Positions 1-5,177 of a DNA stretch of 5,246 nt are shown here, piece by piece. The notes under the pieces are model-generated. The model was given only the letters and a program-made list of their open reading frames with translations, had not been told where the DNA came from and ran no database searches. Each line of letters opens with the position of its first letter. The stretch's first letter is position 1. Source of the DNA: an uncultured Porphyromonadaceae bacterium. GTDB lineage: Bacteria > Bacteroidota > Bacteroidia > Bacteroidales > CAMTPD01. Both the position numbers and the translations under genes were made by a program. The stretch covers positions 1-5,246 of the forward strand of contig CAMTPD010000164.1 in NCBI GenBank assembly GCA_947074265.1, written 5' to 3'.

Positions 1-1651
1 GTCCATAACGATGGCATCTACCGATACGCTGTTCAATTCGTTGTGGGTTCCAGGGCATATCATAATTTACGACCAAAGAGCAGAACTGAAGATTAATCCC
101 TTCAGAAGCAGCTTCAGTTGCAATCATAATAGTTGCTTCATCGCGGAAATACTCTACAAGGGCAGCTCGTTTATCTGCCGTTGGGGATCCGGTTATTTTA
201 TTGCTTCTCTTATGCTTCTTCAGCCATGTTTCATAGATTGCTTTTGATTGTGCATCTGTATTCGTACCGTTAAATAAGACCACCTTGCCTTTAAAACCAC
301 GCTGTTCTAGCAATTCATATAAGAATGTCTGAGTTCGTTTACTTTCTGTAAAAAGGAGTGCTTTTCGGTTTGCGCCTAAACGATCCAGTTCCGCAAAACC
401 TTTTTCTAATGCTATAAAGAGATGTTCAGCTTTACTATTCTTTTTGATAATTGAAGCAAGATCACGGAATCGTTCTAAATCCCTTATTTCATTTTTTACA
501 GCTTCAATATCAGATGGCGAAAGAATTAGCATTTCATCGGAATCATCGATATCTTCCTCTTCATCATCAATCCATTCTTCAGCTTCATTCTCTTTGCCTT
601 CAAAGTCAATAGAAAAATCAGTTACTGTTATATCATCATTTGCTAATAATAGAGCATTCAATCGATCAATCAGGCCACAAAATGTACCATGGATGGCATA
701 GGTTGAAGAGGCTAATAGTTTCCTAAGAATGAGAGTCATTAACTGTCTCTGGCTACGAGGCAACGCAAATAGTTTAGGACGTTGTAGAAACTCCGTTACT
801 AATTCATATAACTCTTGTTCTTCTTTTGTAGGATAGAACTCTTCCCGTATTGCAACTCGTTTGGTGTATTTGATGTATTCTAAAACTTGTCTGCGCAAAG
901 TACGCTTACAGACAGGCTGTAGACGATCTCGAAGCATTTGATAATCATTGTCATTGAGTTGCGTTCCAAACTTTCCTTTGAAGCTTTTCAGATCACCAAA
1001 AATAAAGTCATCAATTATAGAAACCAGCCCATATAGCTCAAGAATCGAATTTTGTAAAGGAGTAGCTGTTAACAATACTTTCTTCCGGTCTTCTATCGCA
1101 TTCTTTATCGTAATAGCTATTTTATTTTGAGGCTTATAGACATTGCGTAAACGATGAGCTTCATCGATAATGACTAAATCCCATTCTGTTTTTCGTAGAT
1201 AAGGAGCTTTAGTTTTTGCAAACTGAAACGAACAGATAACAATAGACTCTTGATTAAATGGATTGAAATTGCCTTGATTAATTTGTTCTTCGAAACTCTT
1301 TTTCTCCATAATTACAGAAGGTAAAAAGAATTTCTCTTGAAGCTCACTCGACCACTGTTTTCTTAGGTTTGCCGGAGCAATGATCAAAAGCTTACGTTTA
1401 TGTTCGGCCCATTGTTGTGATAGAATTATTCCTGCCTCTATCGTTTTACCAAGCCCTACTTCATCTGCTAAAATTGCACCATGAGATAATGGCGATTTAA
1501 AAGCAAATAAGGCAGCTTCTATCTGATGTGGAGTCAAGTCAACTTGTGCATTATGTAATGCAGCTGTTAGTTTGCCTAAATCATTCGCCGGAAGCTGACG
1601 TGTCAGATAGTGGGCAAAATATTTTGCGTGATATGGAGTTATATTGTTCAT
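1..1651 (-). CDS. SNF2/RapA-like DEAD/DEAH-box helicase, partial (C-terminus beyond left edge)
   Basis: The frame is open from the ATG at 1651 to the left edge, 550 codons without a stop. A complete set of SF2/SNF2 motifs is visible: a Q-motif-like LTPHQIEAALFAF (residues 39-51), Walker A DEVGLGKT (63-70), DEAH (163-166), TATP (195-198), motif V ATEAASEGINLQ (511-522) and motif VI QRIGRCHRYG (541-550). DEVGLGKT and the motif VI wording are typical of SNF2/HepA(RapA)-type dsDNA translocases, which move on duplex DNA using ATP and often do not unwind it. Both RecA lobes are essentially present. Relatives in defence loci are usually near 1000 residues (from memory), so a C-terminal portion is missing here. 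An acidic insertion (residues 351-373, 15 of 23 D/E) lies between the lobes. The start is supported by the AT-rich AAATAAGAA just upstream and the lack of an earlier in-frame candidate of similar quality. Such helicases commonly accompany restriction or other anti-phage genes; that role is inferred. Family is confident, the biological system is not. Confidence 0.9.
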   Translation of the reverse strand, partial: MNNITPYHAKYFAHYLTRQLPANDLGKLTAALHNAQVDLTPHQIEAALFAFKSPLSHGAILADEVGLGKTIEAGIILSQQWAEHKRKLLIIAPANLRKQWSSELQEKFFLPSVIMEKKSFEEQINQGNFNPFNQESIVICSFQFAKTKAPYLRKTEWDLVIIDEAHRLRNVYKPQNKIAITIKNAIEDRKKVLLTATPLQNSILELYGLVSIIDDFIFGDLKSFKGKFGTQLNDNDYQMLRDRLQPVCKRTLRRQVLEYIKYTKRVAIREEFYPTKEEQELYELVTEFLQRPKLFALPRSQRQLMTLILRKLLASSTYAIHGTFCGLIDRLNALLLANDDITVTDFSIDFEGKENEAEEWIDDEEEDIDDSDEMLILSPSDIEAVKNEIRDLERFRDLASIIKKNSKAEHLFIALEKGFAELDRLGANRKALLFTESKRTQTFLYELLEQRGFKGKVVLFNGTNTDAQSKAIYETWLKKHKRSNKITGSPTADKRAALVEYFRDEATIMIATEAASEGINLQFCSLVVNYDMPWNPQRIEQRIGRCHRYG

Positions 1652-1801
1652 TTCTTATTTTGGAAGACTAGACTTTTTATCAATAAGTTTGTGTGCACCT
1701 ACTTAGAGTCTATTAATTACTTCTAATCAGTTTTCTAAGCTTGGTTGTCTTTTGATTGTATGCATAAGCATTTACAATGTTCAATATCTTTATCTTAACT
1801 A

Positions 1802-1817
1802 ATCATATAAATATGAT
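1802..1817. repeat. perfect AT-rich inverted repeat, possible operator
   Basis: ATCATAT and its reverse complement ATATGAT are separated by AA. It lies about 150 bp upstream of the SNF2 helicase start, inside the likely 5' leader or promoter region. It could be a dimeric regulator site, but palindromes of this length arise by chance in AT-rich DNA. Confidence 0.25.
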
Positions 1818-1886
1818 ACATGTTTCTTTATGTGGCATATTTATTAGTGTTACACAGTTTGATTAATCATTTACAGTGTATCCATG

Positions 1887-1894
1887 CAAAGATA
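1887..1894 (-). promoter_or_regulatory. possible Bacteroidota -7 box for the SNF2 helicase
   Basis: The minus strand reads TATCTTTG, an exact match to the TAnnTTTG -7 consensus of Bacteroides primary sigma factor. No TTG or TTTG is found 19-21 bp upstream, so the -33 element is missing. A start of transcription near 1880 would leave a leader of roughly 230 nt before the ATG at 1651, which is long. Plausible but weak. Confidence 0.3.
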
Positions 1895-1926
1895 TAAAAA
1901 ATACATGGCTTAATAATATAGTTAAC

Positions 1927-3942
1927 TTACGACCTTTTCTCTACAATCACCCCCTCGGTAGGATCATAGGTGATTGTGATTGAGAGGGGAGTGGATAGGT
2001 TGTTGAAGAGGGGTGTGGCGAGTTGCTTTAGTTTGTGGGGCAACTCGGCGATTTGCCGCTCTTGCTGGAGTTGTTGCTCGAGGATGCGTTTGCGTTCGAG
2101 CAGGTTGTTTGGGATGGGTTGTCCGTAGCGTTGAAAGGCTGCGATGTCTCTTTCTATTTCATCGATTTCGTCGATGGTTAGCGATAGTTTGGTTTCGTTG
2201 CTTGTCTCTTGATTGTCGGTTTCATAACTGTTTGCTTCCGGCTCGTTGAGCTGTAGGCTTTCGTTGTTAGTTTCGTTATCTGACGAGTGGATCAGGGTTA
2301 CAGGATCGTTGCCTTGCGTGAAGTCGTCGAAGAATTGCACGGTTTGGGTGTCGCTTGATGTTGTTGTGCCTTTTAGCTCCGATTCGCTTACTTCGATTCC
2401 GTCGAAATGCTTTTGCCAATTGCGGGTAGCCGATGGTAGTCCGAATCGATTGTAGAGTCCGACGTTGTCGAGAAAGATCGCTTTTGGTTTATTGTCTGCA
2501 ACACGTAGTCCGCGACCTATTTGCTGAAGAAACATCGAAAGCGATTTGGTAGGGCGTGCCAGTTGGATAAACTCTACGTCGGGGCAATCAAAACCTTCGC
2601 TAAAGATATTCACATTGCACAGTACTTGAAACTCACCTTTGCGAAAGGCCTCTACAATGGCTTGTCGCTCACGAAAATCTGTTTGGCTGTCGATGGCTTT
2701 TGCTGCAATACCTTTTGCGTTAAAAAGCTTGCATACGTGTTCATTGTGTGCTCTGTTGATGGTGTACACCAATCCTTTCTTGCCACCGGCATAGTTGAGA
2801 TACGTATGCACAATGTTGGTACGTACCCCTTCTGTATCGATCACTTCTGCCAGTGCCGAATCGAGGTAGTCGCCATCGAGTGCAAATTTTGAAATGCTTT
2901 CGATTGCCTTTTGAGTGGTTGAGTCGGGAGTGATAGAGAAGTAATCGTACTGACACAAATAGCCATTCCTGATAAACTCCGATACCGGATCAGAAACAAT
3001 CAGCTTATCAAATTCCTGTCTGAATCCTGCACCGTTGAGTCGGTAAGGAGTAGCCGTAACGCCCAGAATCTTTGCGTTTGGATATTCTTGTAAAATACGC
3101 TTGTAGCTGTCGGCTTTTACGTGATGAGCTTCGTCTATTATAATCACATCAAAATCTTTATCAGACCATCCTTCGAGTCTGCGCGTAAGGGTAGGAACAG
3201 AACCTATCTGGATGTTGTATTCCTTTTGTTCGCGGCTTTGAGGATTGATAACACCGTGAGCCAGATTGTATTTGATATTTACATTTTGAGCGATTTGCTC
3301 AATCAGTTCTTTGCGATGTGCCAAAAGAAGCACATTTACGTTTTTGTTGTTTTGTTTTCCCCAATTGTGCAAGTCTTTTACGATGGAAACAAACAAGCGG
3401 GTTTTGCCCGTACCAGTAGGCATTTGTAGCATCACGCTTCTGCCTGTATGCCAGAAATCATAGATACGAGCTTTGTTGTCGATCTGATACGGCCGCAAAG
3501 AGGTATCGGCAGTAGCGTCTAGCTGTGTAAAATCTACTTTGTGCGGCTGTGTAGTAGGTTGCTGCTGCTTGAGGTAGGTTTTGATAAGTACATTGCGCAA
3601 CGTGATTCTGTTTTCTTGTTCTTTGAGTAGAGAAAATAGAGGGCTTTCGATGAATGCATATTTTTCGTCGGGAGATACATTCCAGAAATCCTCAGAGCCC
3701 AGGTGCTTAAATGGAGTTTTAATCAACCGCCTATTGTTGCCTCGCTCATCATTGACAAATATTTTCCAGTTCCACTTGAATTGTCGGATCAGAGCCGGAG
3801 ACAGATCAATGCGGTTTGTCTTGATTTCGCCCGATGCGATCAAGTCAATCATACTAAGAAGTAGTATCGCTTTGTGAGGTGCATCTTTGCCCTCTTGCTT
3901 TAGGGTGCGAAGCGACGAAAACGATTTGATGTATCTTTCCAT
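1927..3942 (-). CDS. DEAD/DEAH-box (type III Res/UvrB-like) helicase with restriction-type, SBD-like N-terminal domain
   Basis: This is a complete 671-residue protein from the ATG at 3942; a TTG at 3954 would add four residues, but the ATG is preferred. Residues about 1-126 form an extra domain with APHKAILLLSMIDLIASGEI (21-40), LSPALI (47-52) and a KHLGSEDFW segment (79-87). This pattern recalls the N-terminal region of Bacteroidota HNH restriction endonucleases and the sulfur-binding domains that read phosphorothioate DNA. Residues about 149-485 are an SF2 helicase core: LRPYQ (149-153), Walker A MPTGTGKT (174-181), AHRKEL (208-213), DEAH (270-273), TATP (296-299), motif V NIFSEGFDCPDV (445-456), motif VI QQIGRGLR (473-480). 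The core matches the Res/UvrB-type ATPases of restriction systems. After about residue 520 comes a low-complexity D/E/N/S/T/Q-rich linker, a charged probable coiled coil (585-640) and a short C-terminal tail. No HNH, PD-(D/E)xK or other nuclease motif is obvious, so a partner nuclease would be needed for cleavage. A well-spaced promoter lies upstream. The helicase call is firm; the N-terminal domain assignment is from memory. Confidence 0.92.
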   Translation of the reverse strand: MERYIKSFSSLRTLKQEGKDAPHKAILLLSMIDLIASGEIKTNRIDLSPALIRQFKWNWKIFVNDERGNNRRLIKTPFKHLGSEDFWNVSPDEKYAFIESPLFSLLKEQENRITLRNVLIKTYLKQQQPTTQPHKVDFTQLDATADTSLRPYQIDNKARIYDFWHTGRSVMLQMPTGTGKTRLFVSIVKDLHNWGKQNNKNVNVLLLAHRKELIEQIAQNVNIKYNLAHGVINPQSREQKEYNIQIGSVPTLTRRLEGWSDKDFDVIIIDEAHHVKADSYKRILQEYPNAKILGVTATPYRLNGAGFRQEFDKLIVSDPVSEFIRNGYLCQYDYFSITPDSTTQKAIESISKFALDGDYLDSALAEVIDTEGVRTNIVHTYLNYAGGKKGLVYTINRAHNEHVCKLFNAKGIAAKAIDSQTDFRERQAIVEAFRKGEFQVLCNVNIFSEGFDCPDVEFIQLARPTKSLSMFLQQIGRGLRVADNKPKAIFLDNVGLYNRFGLPSATRNWQKHFDGIEVSESELKGTTTSSDTQTVQFFDDFTQGNDPVTLIHSSDNETNNESLQLNEPEANSYETDNQETSNETKLSLTIDEIDEIERDIAAFQRYGQPIPNNLLERKRILEQQLQQERQIAELPHKLKQLATPLFNNLSTPLSITITYDPTEGVIVEKRS

Positions 3943-3992
3943 TACAAATTCCAATAATATACAACCGTTTGGTCTCGATGTGATTAATAGTG

Positions 3993-4023
3993 TAAAGCTA
4001 TACGAATTGTTTTTAAATTCAAA
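3993..4023 (-). promoter_or_regulatory. Bacteroidota-type promoter of the SBD-like/helicase gene
   Basis: On the minus strand a -33 TTTG (4023-4020) is followed after exactly 19 bp by TAGCTTTA (4000-3993), one mismatch from TAnnTTTG. The spacing is the one expected for Bacteroides sigma-ABfr promoters. Transcription would begin near 3986, giving a leader of about 45 nt before the ATG at 3942. Confidence 0.55.
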
Positions 4024-4085
4024 ATATTGTAAAGTGAAAGGTGGGTGCTATATGAATGGCGTAGGTAATTTGCGGGTTAGATTTG

Positions 4086-4119
4086 TTGCGGGGTGTTGTG
4101 TTAATATTAACTATCTTTG
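4086..4119 (+). promoter_or_regulatory. plus-strand promoter for the Cys-rich small gene
   Basis: TATCTTTG at 4112-4119 matches the -7 consensus exactly. The nearest upstream TTG suitable as a -33 element is at 4086-4088, a 23-bp spacing, longer than the usual 19-21; another TTTG lies at 4082-4085. Transcription would start near 4125, about 30 nt before the ATG at 4154. That short, sensible distance supports the ATG at 4154 as the ancestral start of the gene. It is divergent from the helicase promoter at 3993-4023. Confidence 0.5.
4101..4110. repeat. 10-bp perfect palindrome next to the -7 box
   Basis: TTAATATTAA is fully self-complementary and ends two bases before the TATCTTTG box. Its position in the promoter spacer would suit an operator, but an AT-only palindrome of this size is weak evidence. 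Confidence 0.25.
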
Positions 4120-4124
4120 GTTTG

Positions 4125-4139
4125 TATTGTACAACAATA
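4125..4139. repeat. inverted repeat at the predicted transcription start
   Basis: TATTGT and ACAATA are perfect 6-bp inverted arms around a 3-nt centre (ACA). The element begins at the predicted start of transcription of the plus-strand gene. It could be a repressor site or a small 5' hairpin of the mRNA; neither is shown. Confidence 0.3.
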
Positions 4140-4153
4140 GAAACAATAAATCT

Positions 4154-4201
4154 ATGAACTTAACAAAAAAAAGAGAAGGTTGCTACTTCGTGTTTGTGTA
4201 G
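4154..4201 (+). CDS. 15-codon ORF: probable true N-terminus of the Cys-rich gene, cut off by an A8 tract
   Basis: The ATG at 4154 follows the TATCTTTG promoter at a normal distance. As printed it encodes MNLTKKREGCYFVFV and stops at TAG 4199-4201. The run of eight A at 4165-4172 sits in codons 4-7. With seven A the same ATG would enter the frame of the downstream 144-codon ORF as MNLTKKEKVATSCLC..., a natural-looking lysine-rich start. Alternatives are a short leader peptide overlapping a TTG start at 4194, or no translation. I consider it the displaced 5' end of the next gene. Confidence 0.45.
   Translation: MNLTKKREGCYFVFV
4165..4172 (+). repeat. A8 homopolymer at the frameshift point
   Basis: Eight consecutive A residues connect the ATG frame (4154) to the main ORF frame, which is one base ahead. 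Loss of one A, or transcriptional slippage producing A7 mRNA, fuses the two into one 157-codon ORF. It may be a phase-variable tract, a slippage site, a recent mutation or a sequencing error. Confidence 0.6.
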
Positions 4202-4628
4202 CGAGTGTAAACGCTGTGTGGTGGTAAATGAGCAAATCAATTGTCGTGGGCTGATTGAGTGCAGAGAGTCGATAAGTGTTTTGCGCAAAAGGCTTGGCGC
4301 GGTGTTGTCGTATTGTAAAACAGGGGGATATATTTTTCCTAAGCCTCTTGCCAATTTTTTAGCTACACTAAAAGAGAAGCTGGATGCTATGTTTGATTTG
4401 TTGCCACCGTGTAAGTTGCATATACATGATTACAGAGATTTGGCGGATGGAATAAATCGTTTTCGAGCCAATAAAACCCTGGATTGCTCTACCGGTCTTA
4501 TTGTGAATTGCTGTATGTTTATCTGTATTTTCGTCGAAGATGATTTTAGTAAAAGTGAGTTTGCTCAGCTTCTTGATGATTTTGACCCTGAAAAGGATGG
4601 TTTATTTGTTAATGAAAATAAAAAATAG
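4194..4628 (+). CDS. cysteine-rich hypothetical protein, probably 5'-frameshifted
   Basis: I do not recognise this family. The frame is open from just after TAA 4161-4163 to TAG 4626-4628; the only early start in frame is a TTG at 4194, giving 144 aa. The open frame extends upstream of that TTG as K-K-E-K-V-A-T-S-C, which suggests the real start is the ATG at 4154 joined through the A8 tract (157 aa restored). The restored N-terminus holds a C-x-C-x-x-C-x-x-C cluster (C13, C15, C18, C21), and about 12 cysteines occur in all, many for a cytosolic protein. These could bind zinc or an Fe-S cluster; inference only. The middle has a basic stretch (VLRKRLG) and an amphipathic LANFLATLKEKLDAMF segment; a hydrophobic Cys-rich run (LIVNCCMFICIFV) lies near residue 105-118 of the restored protein; the tail is acidic, then NENKK. 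No signal peptide. Two hairpins follow the stop, and the unit is divergent from the helicase genes. Confidence 0.55.
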   Translation: MCSECKRCVVVNEQINCRGLIECRESISVLRKRLGAVLSYCKTGGYIFPKPLANFLATLKEKLDAMFDLLPPCKLHIHDYRDLADGINRFRANKTLDCSTGLIVNCCMFICIFVEDDFSKSEFAQLLDDFDPEKDGLFVNENKK

Positions 4629-4660
4629 AGTTTTCTAAGGTATAGAGGACTCTTTTTTTT
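4627..4660 (+). terminator. intrinsic terminator of the Cys-rich gene
   Basis: A 10-bp stem (4627-4636 with 4644-4653, including two G-U pairs) with a 7-nt loop is followed directly by a run of eight T (4653-4660). The stem starts within the stop codon TAG, so translation ends right at the hairpin. Confidence 0.75.
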
Positions 4661-4670
4661 GCGGTTTTTT

Positions 4671-4709
4671 GCCCGTATTTGACGAATTAGAGTCGAATAC
4701 GGGCTTTCT
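4671..4709 (+). terminator. second tandem hairpin, GC-rich stem
   Basis: A 13-bp stem begins GCCCGTATTTGAC (4671-4683) and closes at 4692-4704, with one G-U pair and the 8-nt loop GAATTAGA. Only TTTCT follows, so it is a weaker release site than the first but a far more stable helix. It probably acts as a backup terminator or protects the 3' end of the transcript. Confidence 0.6.
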
Positions 4710-4812
4710 GCTGATCTAAAACTAGTGTATCTTAATTAAAACATGTATTATTTTATCAAAATAAGCCTTTATTCTTCAGACATTCTCTAAGTGTTTACAA
4801 AGATTAATTCAC

Positions 4813-4845
4813 TTTTTAGTACGACAAGTGTCGCTGTTAGCTTTG
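4813..4845 (+). promoter_or_regulatory. promoter of the 79-aa gene
   Basis: TAGCTTTG at 4838-4845 matches TAnnTTTG. A T5 run at 4813-4817 lies 20 bp upstream where the -33 element should be, but lacks the G. A start near 4851 leaves about 38 nt before the ATG at 4889. The spacer contains a perfect inverted repeat (4822-4833). Confidence 0.45.
4822..4833. repeat. inverted repeat in promoter spacer, possible operator
   Basis: CGACA and TGTCG flank AG, a perfect 5-bp dyad placed between the -33 and -7 positions of the promoter for the 79-aa gene. It contains G and C in otherwise AT-rich DNA, which makes it a little better than chance as a repressor site. Confidence 0.35.
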
Positions 4846-4888
4846 CAAGCGTAAACAAACGGATTTAACAATAAAATCAAATCGAGTT

Positions 4889-5128
4889 ATGACTAAATTA
4901 TCCAGTGTAGAAATTCCATTTTGTAATAATGAAGTGTACAATTCTTTGTCGATGCAGAGTCGGTGTGTTTTGTTGGGGATGTATCATCTTTGGCTGGCCA
5001 ATGACAAGAGAGATGTGGTGTTTGATACCAACTTTAAGCAGATTATGGGAGGGATTCTTTCTGTTGTTGATTTCGACTATTTCATGTTAGGACGCAATAT
5101 CCGCACTAAATATGCAAAGTTGTACTAA
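4889..5128 (+). CDS. hypothetical protein, 79 aa
   Basis: I do not recognise this protein. It starts at an ATG about 38 nt after the predicted transcription start and ends at TAA 5126-5128. The sequence begins MTKLSSVEIPFCNNEVYNSL, continues with a hydrophobic segment CVLLGMYHLWLA (residues 25-36) too short and too mixed for a clear membrane helix, then a DFDYFMLGRNIRTKYAKLY end that is basic and aromatic. There is no signal peptide or catalytic motif. It has its own promoter and is separated from the Cys-rich gene by two hairpins, so the two are probably separate transcription units. After its stop the same frame stays open for 39 codons to the window edge, through the 21-bp repeats, so it could be a truncated version of a longer protein. 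That it is a real gene rests on the promoter and the codon-like sequence, not on homology. Confidence 0.5.
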   Translation: MTKLSSVEIPFCNNEVYNSLSMQSRCVLLGMYHLWLANDKRDVVFDTNFKQIMGGILSVVDFDYFMLGRNIRTKYAKLY

Positions 5129-5129
5129 G

Positions 5130-5142
5130 TGGTTAAAAACCA
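5130..5142 (+). other. small hairpin after the 79-aa gene
   Basis: TGGTT pairs with AACCA around a 3-nt AAA loop, two bases after the stop. It is followed by GGGTTTTG rather than a T-run, so as a terminator it is weak. Confidence 0.25.
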
Positions 5143-5177
5143 GGGTTTTGCGTTTGTATTTGTAACCGAGGTACAGC

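Larger units (their letters stand above)
1652..1926. other. AT-rich intergenic gap between two co-oriented helicase genes
   Basis: This 275-bp gap has no convincing coding frame. It holds a possible -7 promoter box for the SNF2 gene (1887-1894, minus strand) and a perfect short inverted repeat (1802-1817). No clear intrinsic terminator follows the upstream helicase stop at 1927: the small hairpins near 1875-1907 are weak and mutually exclusive. The spacing suggests the SNF2 gene has its own promoter, although read-through from the upstream helicase cannot be excluded. Confidence 0.6.

Noticed and set aside
444..701. Ser-rich plus-strand ORF opposite the SNF2 helicase
   Set aside because: It is the antisense of the acidic GAT/GAA-rich insertion; the minus strand carries an intact helicase with all motifs.
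1684..1691. TAAGTTTG, a plus-strand match to the -7 consensus
   Set aside because: It points into the antisense of the upstream helicase gene region with no plus-strand gene downstream and no -33 element at the right distance.
2013..3877. Several plus-strand and one minus-strand ORFs of 69-123 codons inside the helicase gene
   Set aside because: They are shadows of the 671-codon helicase and show no domain or start-site support.
3940..3954. TTG start at 3954 for the SBD-like helicase
   Set aside because: An ATG lies four codons downstream, and the conserved-looking domain begins after it; the ATG at 3942 is the simpler choice.
3887..4201. 104-codon plus-strand ORF crossing the divergent promoter region
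   Set aside because: It starts inside the helicase gene and spans both promoters; only its last 15 codons, from the ATG at 4154, look like a genuine start.
4160..4354. 64-codon minus-strand ORF opposite the Cys-rich gene
   Set aside because: It is antisense to the longer plus-strand frame, which has a promoter and terminators; no supporting signals on the minus strand.
4154..4628. RteC-like or other mobile-element regulator
   Set aside because: Considered because of the Bacteroidota context, but no recognisable RteC motifs or helix-turn-helix could be seen.
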